This document shows, piece after piece, positions 15,645 to 23,396 of a stretch of DNA of 32,948 bases (the stretch's first letter is position 1; every line of letters begins with the position of its first letter). A program made the translations under genes and the position numbers. The DNA lies in NCBI RefSeq assembly GCF_003696215.1, contig NZ_RFFG01000088.1:1-32948 (forward strand). Reading direction: 5' to 3'. The stretch is from Actinomadura harenae (lineage in GTDB: Bacteria > Actinomycetota > Actinomycetes > Streptosporangiales > Streptosporangiaceae). Below the pieces are notes generated by a model. That model saw only the letters and a program-made list of their open reading frames with translations. It made no database searches and had not been told where the DNA came from.

Positions 15645-16528
15645 CCGGCGGCGGACACGGGACCGGCCACGGCCACGGGGGCGCGGCCGGGCTGCCGGAT
15701 CTGGGGCTGGGCCTCGGGCTGAGGACACCCCACCTCGCGTACGTCCTCGCCGAGTGGCCCGAGGTCGACTGGTTCGAGATCATCTCCGAGAACTTCATGG
15801 ACTCCGGCGGATACCCCCGGCACGCGCTGGACCGGATCGCCGAGCGGTATCCGGTCGTCATGCACGGGGTGTCCCTGTCGATCGGCGGCAGCGACCCCCT
15901 CGACCCGGACTACCTGGCGCGGCTGCGCGCCCTGGCCGACGCCCTGCCGGCGGCCTGGGTCTCCGACCACGTGTGCTGGACGGGCGTCGCCGGGATGAAC
16001 ACGCACGAACTGCTGCCGATCCCCTTCACCGAGGAGTCGCTGCGCCACGTGGCGCGGCGCGTCGAGGTCGTCCAGGACGCGCTCCGGCGCCCGCTGGTCC
16101 TGGAGAACCCCAGCACCTACGCCTCGTTCACCCACTCGACGATGACGGAGGCGGAGTTCCTGGGCCGCCTGTGTGAGGAGTCGGGCTGCCTGCTCCTCCT
16201 CGACGTCAACAACGTCGCCGTGTCGGCCTTCAACCACGGCTTCGACCCCGGCGAGTACCTCCGGGCGCTGCCGCACGACCGGATCGCGCAGATCCACATC
16301 GCGGGCCACGCCGACCACGGCACCCACAAGATCGACACCCACGACCGTCCGGTCTCGGAGGCCGTCTGGGACCTGTACGCCCAGGCCATCGCGCTGGCGG
16401 GCCCGACCGCCACCCTCCTGGAGTGGGACGACGCGCTCCCCGCCTTCCCCGACCTGCTCGCGGAACTGGCCAAGGCCCGTCCCTACCTCGAGGCCGAGGA
16501 CGGCGTCACGGCGGCCGCCCATGGATGA
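15641..16528 (+). CDS. MNIO-family (DUF692) multinuclear non-haem iron oxidative enzyme
   Basis: A 295-residue TIM-barrel enzyme of the family that includes MbnB, TglH and BufB, which oxidatively modify cysteines of peptide substrates using two or three iron ions. Canonical metal-site blocks are all visible: MHGVSLSIGG (His75), SDHVCWTG (Asp109, His110), LENPSTY (Glu155, Asn156), LLDVNNVAVSAFNHGFD (Asp188, Asn191, His199), IHIAGHADH (His219, His223) and LLEWDD (Glu261). SDHVCW carries Cys112 where I usually expect Ser. The N-terminus adds a GGGHGTGHGHGG segment. Start GTG 15641 overlaps the precursor stop; no better start exists after the overlap. The substrate is presumably the Cys-rich protein upstream. 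Confidence 0.92.
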   Translation: MTGGGHGTGHGHGGAAGLPDLGLGLGLRTPHLAYVLAEWPEVDWFEIISENFMDSGGYPRHALDRIAERYPVVMHGVSLSIGGSDPLDPDYLARLRALADALPAAWVSDHVCWTGVAGMNTHELLPIPFTEESLRHVARRVEVVQDALRRPLVLENPSTYASFTHSTMTEAEFLGRLCEESGCLLLLDVNNVAVSAFNHGFDPGEYLRALPHDRIAQIHIAGHADHGTHKIDTHDRPVSEAVWDLYAQAIALAGPTATLLEWDDALPAFPDLLAELAKARPYLEAEDGVTAAAHG

Positions 16529-17396
16529 CACGCCGCACGCGCCGACCAGGAAGGACGGGCCGGTGCTCGCCGACGTCCAGCACCGTTTCCAGTACGCCGT
16601 CCTGGCCTCCGGCGCGTTGTCGGACCAGGCCACCGCGATGCTGGCGGGGACGGCGGAGCTGAGCGCGGCGCAGCGCCTCGGGATCTACCGGAACGGATGC
16701 CGGACCCGTCTGCTGGAGACGATGGAGCACCTGCATCCGGCGCTGCGGTCCCTGCTGGGGGACGACCTGTTCCGCGACTTCGCCTCCGGATACCTGGACG
16801 CGCATCCCTCGCGTTCCTCCACGCTGGCGCGCCTGGACGAGGGGTTCGTCGACTACCTGACGGCCGAACGCCCGGACCCGGGCGGCTCGGAGGCGTGGGT
16901 CGACATCCTCATCGACCTCGCCCGCTACGAACGCGTGTTCGCCGAGGTCTACGACGGCCCCGGCACCGAGCGGGACGCCCCGTCCACCGGCCCGCAGGCC
17001 CTGGACGGCGGACGGGTCGTCATGGCCCCCTGCGTGCGTTCGCTGCGGGTCGGCGCGGCCGTCCACGAGTACCACGCGGCCGTGCGCGGCGGGACGACCC
17101 CACCGCCGCTCACCCCGCGTCCGACCCGCCTGGTCCTCTGGCGCCGCGACTACCGCGTGCGGGTGACCGCCCTCGCCCCCCAGGCACACGACCTGCTCGA
17201 AGCCCTGCTCGCCGGGGCCACGTTCGACGAGGCCCGCGCCGCGTCGTCCCTGGAACCGGCCGCGGCATGGGCGCACCTGCGCGCATGGACGGCGAGCGGC
17301 TGGATCCGCGCGTCCGCCGAACCGGCGCCGCCGAACGCATCGTCCGCACCGAACGCGCCGTCCGCACCCTTCACGCCACAGGAGAGCATGCAGTGA
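16521..17396 (+). CDS. DUF2063 / BufC-HvfC-like partner protein
   Basis: A 291-residue protein whose N-terminal part (about 17-110) matches the DUF2063 domain pattern: HRFQYAVLASG, LGIYRNGCRTRLLETMEHLHPAL, LFRDFASGYLDAHPSRSSTL and LARLDEGFVDYL. Such proteins accompany MNIO enzymes and are thought to present the precursor, as MbnC and TglI do. The middle contains YERVFAEVYDG and the C-terminal half a winged-helix-like segment ending in an Ala/Pro/Ser-rich tail (277-291). Start ATG 16521 overlaps the MNIO stop by eight bases. It is expected to form a complex with the MNIO enzyme (inference from family). Confidence 0.85.
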   Translation: MDDTPHAPTRKDGPVLADVQHRFQYAVLASGALSDQATAMLAGTAELSAAQRLGIYRNGCRTRLLETMEHLHPALRSLLGDDLFRDFASGYLDAHPSRSSTLARLDEGFVDYLTAERPDPGGSEAWVDILIDLARYERVFAEVYDGPGTERDAPSTGPQALDGGRVVMAPCVRSLRVGAAVHEYHAAVRGGTTPPPLTPRPTRLVLWRRDYRVRVTALAPQAHDLLEALLAGATFDEARAASSLEPAAAWAHLRAWTASGWIRASAEPAPPNASSAPNAPSAPFTPQESMQ

Positions 17397-18646
17397 GCCC
17401 GCAGACGAACACCCCGACCGCGGGGCCCGTCGCCACGCTGTCCACCATCCTCGAGGCGTTCCCGGTCGACGCCGACAAGGGGATCACGACCGAGAAGGAG
17501 CTCCTCAACCACCTGCTCCAGGCGGCGGCGGTGGAGATGCAGACCATTCCGATGTACCTGTACGCCATGTTCTCCATGTCCGGACGCGGCAACTCGCGCT
17601 GGGACCCCGGGATCGGCGCGCTGCGGCTCGTCCGCAGCATCGTCGTCGAGGAGATGCTGCACCTGTGCATGGTCCGGAACATCATCGTGGCCCTCGGTCA
17701 CGGCGACAAGGTGAAGTTCTACGAGGAGAACTTCGTCCCCGCCTATCCCGAATACATGCTGCACCGCCATCCGCCGCTCCTGCTGCACCTCGGCAAGTGC
17801 GACACCGAGATCGTCCGGACGGTGTTCATGGAGTTCGAGCGCCCCACCGCGCCGAAGGACGAAGGGAAGCCGCCCAAGGGGCAGTACTCCACGATCGGCC
17901 TGTTCTACAAGTCCATCATGAAGGGCCTGGACCACCTGGAGAAGGTGGAGAAGAAGAAGCTCTGGGGAAAGAACAAGCGCGATCTCCAGTACATGGGCGC
18001 CTACTGGAACAAGGACGGCGGCGGCGAGCCCTTCGTCGTCGAGGATCTCAAGACCGCCCAGCAGGCGCTGAAGATGATCGTGGACCAGGGAGAGGGCGTC
18101 GACCCCAAGAAGCCGTCGGTGCCCATCGACCCCCTCAACCCCAAGCCGGGACTCGACGAGCTCCCGCACTACACCAAGTTCCAGCGCATCGCCGAAGGGA
18201 TCGAGCCGATCGGCCCGGTGTGGCTCGTCGACACCGACCCCATGTCACTCGACTACGTTGGGGACGACGCGGCGACCAGCATCAACGACCTGTTCAACGC
18301 CGCCTACTGCTACGTGCTCCACATGATCGACGTCCTCTACGCCACCTCGGCCAAGGACATCGCCCCGGGTGCCAAGAGCAAGCGCTACGGCCTCGAACGC
18401 ACCTTCATGGCCGCGATGCAGGGCGTCCTCGCCTCCATCGCCGAGACCATGGTCGCCCACACCCTCACGCCGAACGGCGTGAAAGGCGACCTGCAGATCG
18501 CGCCGACCTTCGAATACGTCGAACTCCCCGCCACGGGAAAGAAGCAGCACCTCATCAACCTGTGCAACGAGGCCGTCCACCACTTCCCCCGGCTCGGCGG
18601 CGACAACAGCACCCTGTGGCTGCTCAACCGAATGCCCGACATCTGA
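17393..18646 (+). CDS. VioB-type ferritin-like protein in the MNIO cluster
   Basis: A 417-residue protein related to the ferritin-like domain found with iminophenyl-pyruvate dimer synthases (VioB/RebD/StaD). The first helix pair carries Glu48 (AAAVEMQTIPMYLYAMFS) and an EExxH motif, Glu86-Glu87 and His90 (SIVVEEMLHLCMVRN). A second helix pair (about 295-362; YCYVLHMIDVLY and LASIAETMVAHTL) supplies further Glu/His residues. The middle contains a Lys-rich insertion (about 155-215). Start GTG 17393 overlaps the previous stop (GTGA) and is preceded by GGAG. It is the last gene of the cluster and presumably a metal-dependent oxidoreductase or iron store acting on or with the modified product (inference). 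Confidence 0.82.
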   Translation: MSPQTNTPTAGPVATLSTILEAFPVDADKGITTEKELLNHLLQAAAVEMQTIPMYLYAMFSMSGRGNSRWDPGIGALRLVRSIVVEEMLHLCMVRNIIVALGHGDKVKFYEENFVPAYPEYMLHRHPPLLLHLGKCDTEIVRTVFMEFERPTAPKDEGKPPKGQYSTIGLFYKSIMKGLDHLEKVEKKKLWGKNKRDLQYMGAYWNKDGGGEPFVVEDLKTAQQALKMIVDQGEGVDPKKPSVPIDPLNPKPGLDELPHYTKFQRIAEGIEPIGPVWLVDTDPMSLDYVGDDAATSINDLFNAAYCYVLHMIDVLYATSAKDIAPGAKSKRYGLERTFMAAMQGVLASIAETMVAHTLTPNGVKGDLQIAPTFEYVELPATGKKQHLINLCNEAVHHFPRLGGDNSTLWLLNRMPDI

Positions 18647-18673
18647 TCGGGGCGTCGTTCGCCTTGTGAGTCC

Positions 18674-19087
18674 TCACGGCGCATGCTTCGTGGGGTGCAG
18701 GCCGAGCCGGCCGGGCGTCGGATCGCCGTGGACCTCGCCGAGGTAGAGCGTGAGGGTCTGCCGCCAGCGTTCCACCTCGGCCCGGTCGGCCATGAAGGCG
18801 ACGAACTCCTCGACGTTGGCGTTGGGCAGGTCCCAGACGGGGGTGGCCGCCTGGGGGACGTCGGCGACCAGCGTCCCGGTCGCCAGCTGCCGGTCGATCC
18901 GCACGTTGTGGTACTTGCTGTAGTCCACGACCATGTCGAGCGTGACGTCCGGGAAGGCGGCGTTGAACGCGGCGACGGTGGCGTCCTGCTGGCCGGGGGT
19001 GTCGCCGCCCGCGTACACGGTCAGCGTCCCGCCCTCGGCCCGCGCCTCGTCGTACAACTCGGCCAGCGACCTGCGCTCTTCGTCCAT
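18674..19087 (-). pseudogene. internally deleted solute-binding-protein-like gene
   Basis: A 137-residue frame whose first part (residues 1-75; LTVYAGGDTPGQQDATVAAFNAAFPDV) resembles the N-terminal lobe of family 1 extracellular solute-binding proteins of about 320-350 residues, and whose last part (FMADRAEVERWRQTLTLYLGEVHGDPT split at residues 95-121) resembles a C-terminal end of the same family. The middle lobe is missing, and the junction falls near VADVPQAATPVWDLPNAN. No signal peptide is present. ATG 19087 has GGGGGTGG upstream. The frame is kept, so an in-frame deletion or a small functional remnant are both possible. No permease or ATPase is adjacent. The gene is convergent to the MNIO cluster. 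Confidence 0.55.
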
Positions 19088-19445
19088 CGTGACCACCCCC
19101 GGAATAGGGACACGCGCCGTTCCGGACGCGCCGAAAGAGCCCCGGCACCACCGAAGCGCCGCACGGGACCCGTGCCGTGGCCTACCCGCATCCCCCTCTC
19201 CCCGACGGCAACCACCGGTCAAAACAACCAGGGATTACGCGGCTTCCCCGGCCCTGGTGACGACCGATGCATTATGCAAGTTTCCGGCAGCGGACACACC
19301 GGTGCACAAGGGTCTGAACGAGCCGGTTCTTCGGCGTGGAGGGTGTCGTCCAGTAGCGGCAGGCACATCTTGCCAGACAGAGACTTACCTGCATTCTCCT
19401 CGGCTTACATGATGAGCCTTTCAGGTTGATCCGCTGGAGGAGCGC
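19088..19445. other. 358-base gap without a recognised gene
   Basis: The left part holds the leader of the minus-strand remnant gene. From about 19260 the sequence is less GC-rich and shows no conserved reading frame on either strand that I recognise. It contains the candidate promoter at 19370-19397. Confidence 0.5.
19370..19397 (+). promoter_or_regulatory. possible vegetative promoter for the Cys-rich hypothetical gene
   Basis: TTGCCA (19370-19375) and CATTCT (19392-19397) with a 16-base spacer, followed by an untranslated leader of about 40 bases and a GGAGGAG ribosome site before GTG 19446. Confidence 0.35.
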
Positions 19446-20267
19446 GTGGCCCACAACCTGCAGTGTGCGCGGGCTCGGCGCACTCGTTGTCTTTGCGCGT
19501 GTGGTGGCGCGAGGCATGGTTGCGGAGGGGCGTTCGAGACCGCGGACGGGACGATCGAGGACGTGCTGGCCTATGTGCGGCAGTGGGAAGACGAATGGCG
19601 CGACAGGCCCGCCGGGATGTCGTTCGGGCAGGCGGTGATCGGCTGCGCCCGGGCGGACGTCGTCCACTGGCTGCACCGTGATCGTGACCTGCTCGAATGC
19701 GCCAGGGCGGCGCAGGCCACGGCATTCGAGGACGACCCGGACACACCCACCCGGGGGATGGTCCTTCGTAAGCTCACCGAACTCCTCGGCCCGGATCCCA
19801 TGGAAGGTTTTCAGGAATGGGCGTGCAAGTCGCACTTCTGGTGCGAGTTGCTCGCTCAGATGGCATGTGCCCTTGCCCAGTACGAAAAGATCCGTGGCCA
19901 GATGTTTCGTTGGGTGGAAGGTGTGCTCCACCGGCATGGCGAGCACCCCCTTCCGGATGACCTGCGTCAGGCGGGTGTGATCGGCGCCGCGGTTCAGTGG
20001 TCCTGGCGTTATGTCCTCGCGAGCATCGTCGTGGCATCGGGTGCTGGAAGCCTCGCGACGTTGCTGGCCAAAGGCGACGTCCATAAGCTGCTCTGGCCCA
20101 TCCGAGTCATGGCGGTGTTGATGTGCCCGGACGCGTCGGGGCACCCGGCCGTCCGGGAGCACTGCTGGGAGCCGATCGTTCGGCTTGCGGACGCGGAGGT
20201 ACGGAAGGTCGTCCGTGAGCGGCTCGGGCAGATCTTCTCGCAGGACCCGTGGTTCACCTTGGGGTGA
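19446..20267 (+). CDS. hypothetical protein with Cys-rich N-terminus
   Basis: A 273-residue protein starting at GTG 19446, chosen for the strong GGAGGAG site seven bases upstream. Residues 7-26 hold five cysteines in a basic context (C7, C15, C17, C19, C26; CLCACGGARHGCGG), a possible zinc or other metal knuckle. The rest is predicted soluble and helical (IEDVLAYVRQWEDEWRDRP, LAQMACALAQYEKIRG, GVIGAAVQWSWRYVLA), with scattered further Cys and Trp. I do not recognise a characterised family. Its third-position G/C bias is visibly weaker than that of neighbouring genes, which fits recent acquisition. The plus-strand frame is preferred over the long antisense frame because of the ribosome site and the globular composition. 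Confidence 0.65.
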   Translation: MAHNLQCARARRTRCLCACGGARHGCGGAFETADGTIEDVLAYVRQWEDEWRDRPAGMSFGQAVIGCARADVVHWLHRDRDLLECARAAQATAFEDDPDTPTRGMVLRKLTELLGPDPMEGFQEWACKSHFWCELLAQMACALAQYEKIRGQMFRWVEGVLHRHGEHPLPDDLRQAGVIGAAVQWSWRYVLASIVVASGAGSLATLLAKGDVHKLLWPIRVMAVLMCPDASGHPAVREHCWEPIVRLADAEVRKVVRERLGQIFSQDPWFTLG

Positions 20268-20488
20268 ACGTCCTGAAAGCTGCGGGGCGATGGGAGCGCG
20301 ACGAGCGAGGTGGCGCTCGTGCGCACGGCCAGGACTACCCCGGTGAGGGGTTTCGGGGGTGGGCCAGTACGTTGTTGGACGGGTCGGGCGGGCGTTCGGT
20401 GAGCGGGCGGTGGTCCGGCCCGGCCGGCCGGTCATCTCGCCGCGACGGCGGCTGTTGGTCAGCTTCTTGGGAAAACGGAGACAGCCGA

Positions 20489-21832
20489 ATGAATGGCCGC
20501 GTGTCGTCGTGTCGGGACGACCGGGAGATGACGATGGGCGTCGAGGAGTTGTTCTTCTCGACCACCGACCGGCGTGGGGTGATCCGCCAGGGCAACTCGG
20601 TGTTCGTCCGCGTCTCGGGGTTCTCGCGGGAGGAGCTGTCCGGGGCGCCGCACAACATCGTCCGGCATCCGGACATGCCCGGTGGGGCCTTTCGCCTGGT
20701 CTGGGACCGGCTCGACGCCGGATGGTCCGTCGGCGCGTACGTGAAGAACCTGACGCGGGACGGGCGTCCCTACTGGGTGTTCGCGACGATGAGCCCCGTG
20801 CGCGACGGGTACCTGTCGGTGCGGATGGCCGCTCGCGCGCGGCTCCTCGACGTCGCCGAGCAGGTGTACGCGCAGGCGGCCCGGGCCGAGCGCGAGACGC
20901 CGATGAGCCGCCGGGACGCGGCGCTCCACGGCATGGCGCACATCGAGGAGTCGCTGCGGCGGCACGGGTTCGCCTCGTACGACGCGTTCATGTTCGACGC
21001 GCTGCCGGCCGAGCTCTCCGCGCGGAGCCACCTGGTGTCGACGTCCTATGCGCGGCCCGGCGCGTCCGGGCGGATCGGTGAGGTGCTCGCCGGCGCGGCC
21101 ACGGTGGACGAACTGCTCGACGGCCTCGTCGGGCACCTGTCGGCGTACGGCGTGCTGTGTGAGCGGCTCGCCACGACCTCGGCGAACGTGCTCGACATCA
21201 GCCTCCGGATGAGCGCTTCCGTGGCGGCGGCCCAGCGCGCGTCCGAGACGGTCGCCGGGTCCGCGCCGGTCCTGGCGAACGTGGCCCGCGTGATGGACGC
21301 CCCGATGCGCAAGGCCACCGCCGCGTTGGAGCGGATGCGGACGCGGCTCGACGAGGTCCGCGCGGACGTGGCCGAACTCCGGTTCCGGATCTCGCTCGCC
21401 CGGCTTTACAACACCACGGCCGCCGCGTTCGCGGCCGAGGTCGCCGACGGTGCCGCGCCGTCCGGGTCCCTCGGCGCGGTGCCGCTGCTGTGCGACGCCG
21501 CGGAGTCCGGTTCGCTGGAGATGTCCGCCCAGGTGCGGCGGGTGAACGACGGCCTGCGCGCGGTCGCGGCCCTGGTCGGCGAGGCGCGGGACCTGATGGA
21601 GGAGTTCCGCCGGTTCCTCGGCCAGTGGCGCAACCTCGTCCTGCGGCACCGGGCGGGCGCGGCGATCGCGGACCTGCTCGACCCGATCGACGCCGAGATC
21701 GACGCCGGCTGGGACTGGATCGAGACGCTGCACGATCTCGGGCACCAGGCCCGGACCGCCGTGATCTCCTTCGACCCCGAGCTGCTGCGGACGCGTCTGT
21801 CCGGCATGAGGCTCGCCCCGGCCGCCGCCTGA
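20489..21832 (+). CDS. Aer-type PAS-domain sensor protein without receptor output domain
   Basis: A 447-residue soluble protein. Residues about 21-112 are an aerotaxis-receptor-like PAS domain: TDRRGVIRQGNSVFVRVSGF, HNIVRHPDMPGGAFRLVWD and VKNLTRDGRPYWVF. In Aer this domain binds FAD; whether cofactor is bound here is unknown. The remaining 330 residues are Ala/Leu/Arg-rich helices likely to form coiled-coil bundles; the MCP signalling hairpin, HAMP domain and membrane helices are absent. ATG 20489 has GGAG eight bases upstream; ATG 20534 with GGGAG is an alternative and would also keep the PAS domain. No chemotaxis genes are adjacent, so output is unknown; redox sensing is inferred. Confidence 0.8.
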   Translation: MNGRVSSCRDDREMTMGVEELFFSTTDRRGVIRQGNSVFVRVSGFSREELSGAPHNIVRHPDMPGGAFRLVWDRLDAGWSVGAYVKNLTRDGRPYWVFATMSPVRDGYLSVRMAARARLLDVAEQVYAQAARAERETPMSRRDAALHGMAHIEESLRRHGFASYDAFMFDALPAELSARSHLVSTSYARPGASGRIGEVLAGAATVDELLDGLVGHLSAYGVLCERLATTSANVLDISLRMSASVAAAQRASETVAGSAPVLANVARVMDAPMRKATAALERMRTRLDEVRADVAELRFRISLARLYNTTAAAFAAEVADGAAPSGSLGAVPLLCDAAESGSLEMSAQVRRVNDGLRAVAALVGEARDLMEEFRRFLGQWRNLVLRHRAGAAIADLLDPIDAEIDAGWDWIETLHDLGHQARTAVISFDPELLRTRLSGMRLAPAAA

Positions 21833-21836
21833 GGAC

Positions 21837-21853
21837 GCCGGGGGCTCCCCGGC
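21837..21853. terminator. 7-bp hairpin between convergent genes
   Basis: GCCGGGG (21837-21843) and CCCCGGC (21847-21853) with a three-base loop in the 29-base gap between the PAS gene and the PLP decarboxylase gene, both ending here. Confidence 0.55.
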
Positions 21854-21861
21854 CCCGGCTT

Positions 21862-23301
21862 TCATGCGCGGGCCAGCTCGCCGACCAGGGAATCCACGTC
21901 GGCCTCGGTCGTGGCGAAGTTGGTGATGCACGCCCTCAGGGCGGGGGTGCCCGCGAGGCTGGTGAGGGAGATCCACGCCCGGCCCGAGTCCAGGACGCGC
22001 CGGGCGACGGCCTCCAACCGCGCGGCGTCGTGGGCCTGGGCGTCGCGGGCGTTGGTGAAGCAGACCACGGGGAGCGGGGTGTCGTTGAGGACGCGCCAGC
22101 CGATCCCGGTGAGGCGGCCGCGCAGGTACGCGCCGAGGTCGGTCTGCCGCTCGATGACCTGCGCGTAGCCCGCGCGTCCGACGGTGGCGAGCGTGACGAA
22201 CAGCTTGAGGCCGATCGCCCGGCGCGACCACTGGGCGGACGAGGCGTAGGGGTCGGTCGCGCCGGAGATCTCGTCCGGCATGAAGGACGTGGTGACGCGG
22301 AAGGTCTCCCGCAGGCCCGCGGCGTCCGGAGTCAGGAACGTGCCCGCGCCCATCGGCATCGACAGCCATTTGTGCGCGTCCAGGGTCACCGAGTGGGCTC
22401 GTCCGATGCCGTCCAGGACGGGACGGAGCCGGTCGGAGAGGGCGGCGGCGCCCGCCCAGGCCGCGTCCACGTGGAAGCGCATCCCCTCGGTTTCGGCGAG
22501 GTCGGCGAGGTCGTGCAGGGGGTCGATCACGCCCGCGCCGGTCGTGCCCGCCGTCCCGACGACCAGGAACGGCAGCAGTCCCCGCGCGCGGTCGGCGGCG
22601 ATCGCCTCGGCCAGGGCGGCCGGGTCCATGCGCAGGTCGGGCGTGACCGGGACGAGCCGCACCGCGCCGCGTCCCAGCCCGCACATGTGCGCGATCTTCA
22701 GCCAGGCCAGGTGGCTCTCCGCGCTGGCGTACAGGACGGGCCGTCCGGGGAGCGCTCCGACGCCCTCCTCGCCGACCTCCGGGAACGTCCGGGTGAGGGC
22801 GAGCAGGACGCCGGTCAGGTTGGCCTCGGCGCCGCCGCTGGTGAAGTGCCCGGCCACCGGATCGCCCGGCAGGCCGAGGCGTTCTCCCAGGTAGGCGACC
22901 ACGTGCCGGTCGATCTCGGCGGCGGCGGGCCCGTGCGACCAGGCCGCGAGCTGCGGGTTGAACGCCGCCGTCAGCAGGTCGCCCAGCACGCCGAGCGGCG
23001 CCGGGTTGGGGTTGAACAGCCCGAAGTAGCCGGGATGGGTGGTGTGGACGGTCCAGCGGCGCAGCATCGCGGCGGTGTCGCCGAGCACCGCCTCCGGGGT
23101 CATCGCGCCGTCGAAGTCGTAACGTTCCAGGTGGCGGCGGATGTCGTATGGATCCGCGACCGGGGTGCCGGGAAGGTCGCGCACGCCCTCGGCGTGCCGT
23201 TCGATCAGTTCGAGGACGTGGCCGAACAGCCGCCGCCGCTCGTCCGCGCCCAGTTCCAGTGCCGTCGTCGTCGTTCCTGTTCTCGCCGCAGATCCGTCCA
23301 T
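21862..23301 (-). CDS. group II PLP-dependent amino-acid decarboxylase
   Basis: A 479-residue enzyme of the aromatic-L-amino-acid/glutamate decarboxylase family (Pfam PyridoxalDeC type). Visible family landmarks are HPGYFGLFNPNP in the substrate region, FTSGGAEANLTG (cofactor phosphate binding), SAESHLAWLKIAH, VGTAGTTGAGVIDP, HVDAAWAG (Asp binding the pyridine nitrogen) and LDAHKWLSMP with the Schiff-base lysine. The amino-acid substrate cannot be read from the sequence. ATG 23301 starts the family-like N-terminus; the upstream extension is a divergent-promoter shadow. It is divergent from an Lrp/AsnC gene, which probably regulates it in response to an amino acid (inference). Confidence 0.9.
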   Translation of the reverse strand: MDGSAARTGTTTTALELGADERRRLFGHVLELIERHAEGVRDLPGTPVADPYDIRRHLERYDFDGAMTPEAVLGDTAAMLRRWTVHTTHPGYFGLFNPNPAPLGVLGDLLTAAFNPQLAAWSHGPAAAEIDRHVVAYLGERLGLPGDPVAGHFTSGGAEANLTGVLLALTRTFPEVGEEGVGALPGRPVLYASAESHLAWLKIAHMCGLGRGAVRLVPVTPDLRMDPAALAEAIAADRARGLLPFLVVGTAGTTGAGVIDPLHDLADLAETEGMRFHVDAAWAGAAALSDRLRPVLDGIGRAHSVTLDAHKWLSMPMGAGTFLTPDAAGLRETFRVTTSFMPDEISGATDPYASSAQWSRRAIGLKLFVTLATVGRAGYAQVIERQTDLGAYLRGRLTGIGWRVLNDTPLPVVCFTNARDAQAHDAARLEAVARRVLDSGRAWISLTSLAGTPALRACITNFATTEADVDSLVGELARA

Positions 23302-23344
23302 GGCTGGAACGTACCGAGCACGACGGACGGCCTTACAGGCACAT

Positions 23345-23374
23345 TCGAAGGCGATCGGCGGGTTTCGCTTTCGA
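23345..23374. promoter_or_regulatory. imperfect dyad, candidate Lrp/AsnC operator
   Basis: TCGAAGGCGA (23345-23354) and TCGCTTTCGA (23365-23374) are inverted with 9 of 10 matches around a 10-base centre, lying between the divergent decarboxylase and Lrp genes. Confidence 0.5.
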
Positions 23375-23384
23375 TCCTGAACAC

Positions 23385-23390
23385 TAGGGT
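23385..23390 (+). promoter_or_regulatory. -10 element of a probably leaderless lrp-type message
   Basis: TAGGGT fits TANNNT and ends six bases before GTG 23397, the spacing expected for transcription starting at the first codon. No ribosome site is present upstream of that GTG. The dyad at 23345-23374 lies where the -35 would be. Confidence 0.45.
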
Positions 23391-23396
23391 CGAGAC

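Noticed and set aside
18651..18677. Terminator after the ferritin-like gene
   Set aside because: Only 4-5 bp stems with very small loops are visible; not enough to call a terminator.
19272..20435. Antisense 387-residue frame over the Cys-rich hypothetical gene
   Set aside because: Composition is Pro/Arg/His-rich shadow type, no ribosome site is seen, and the plus-strand frame has a strong one.
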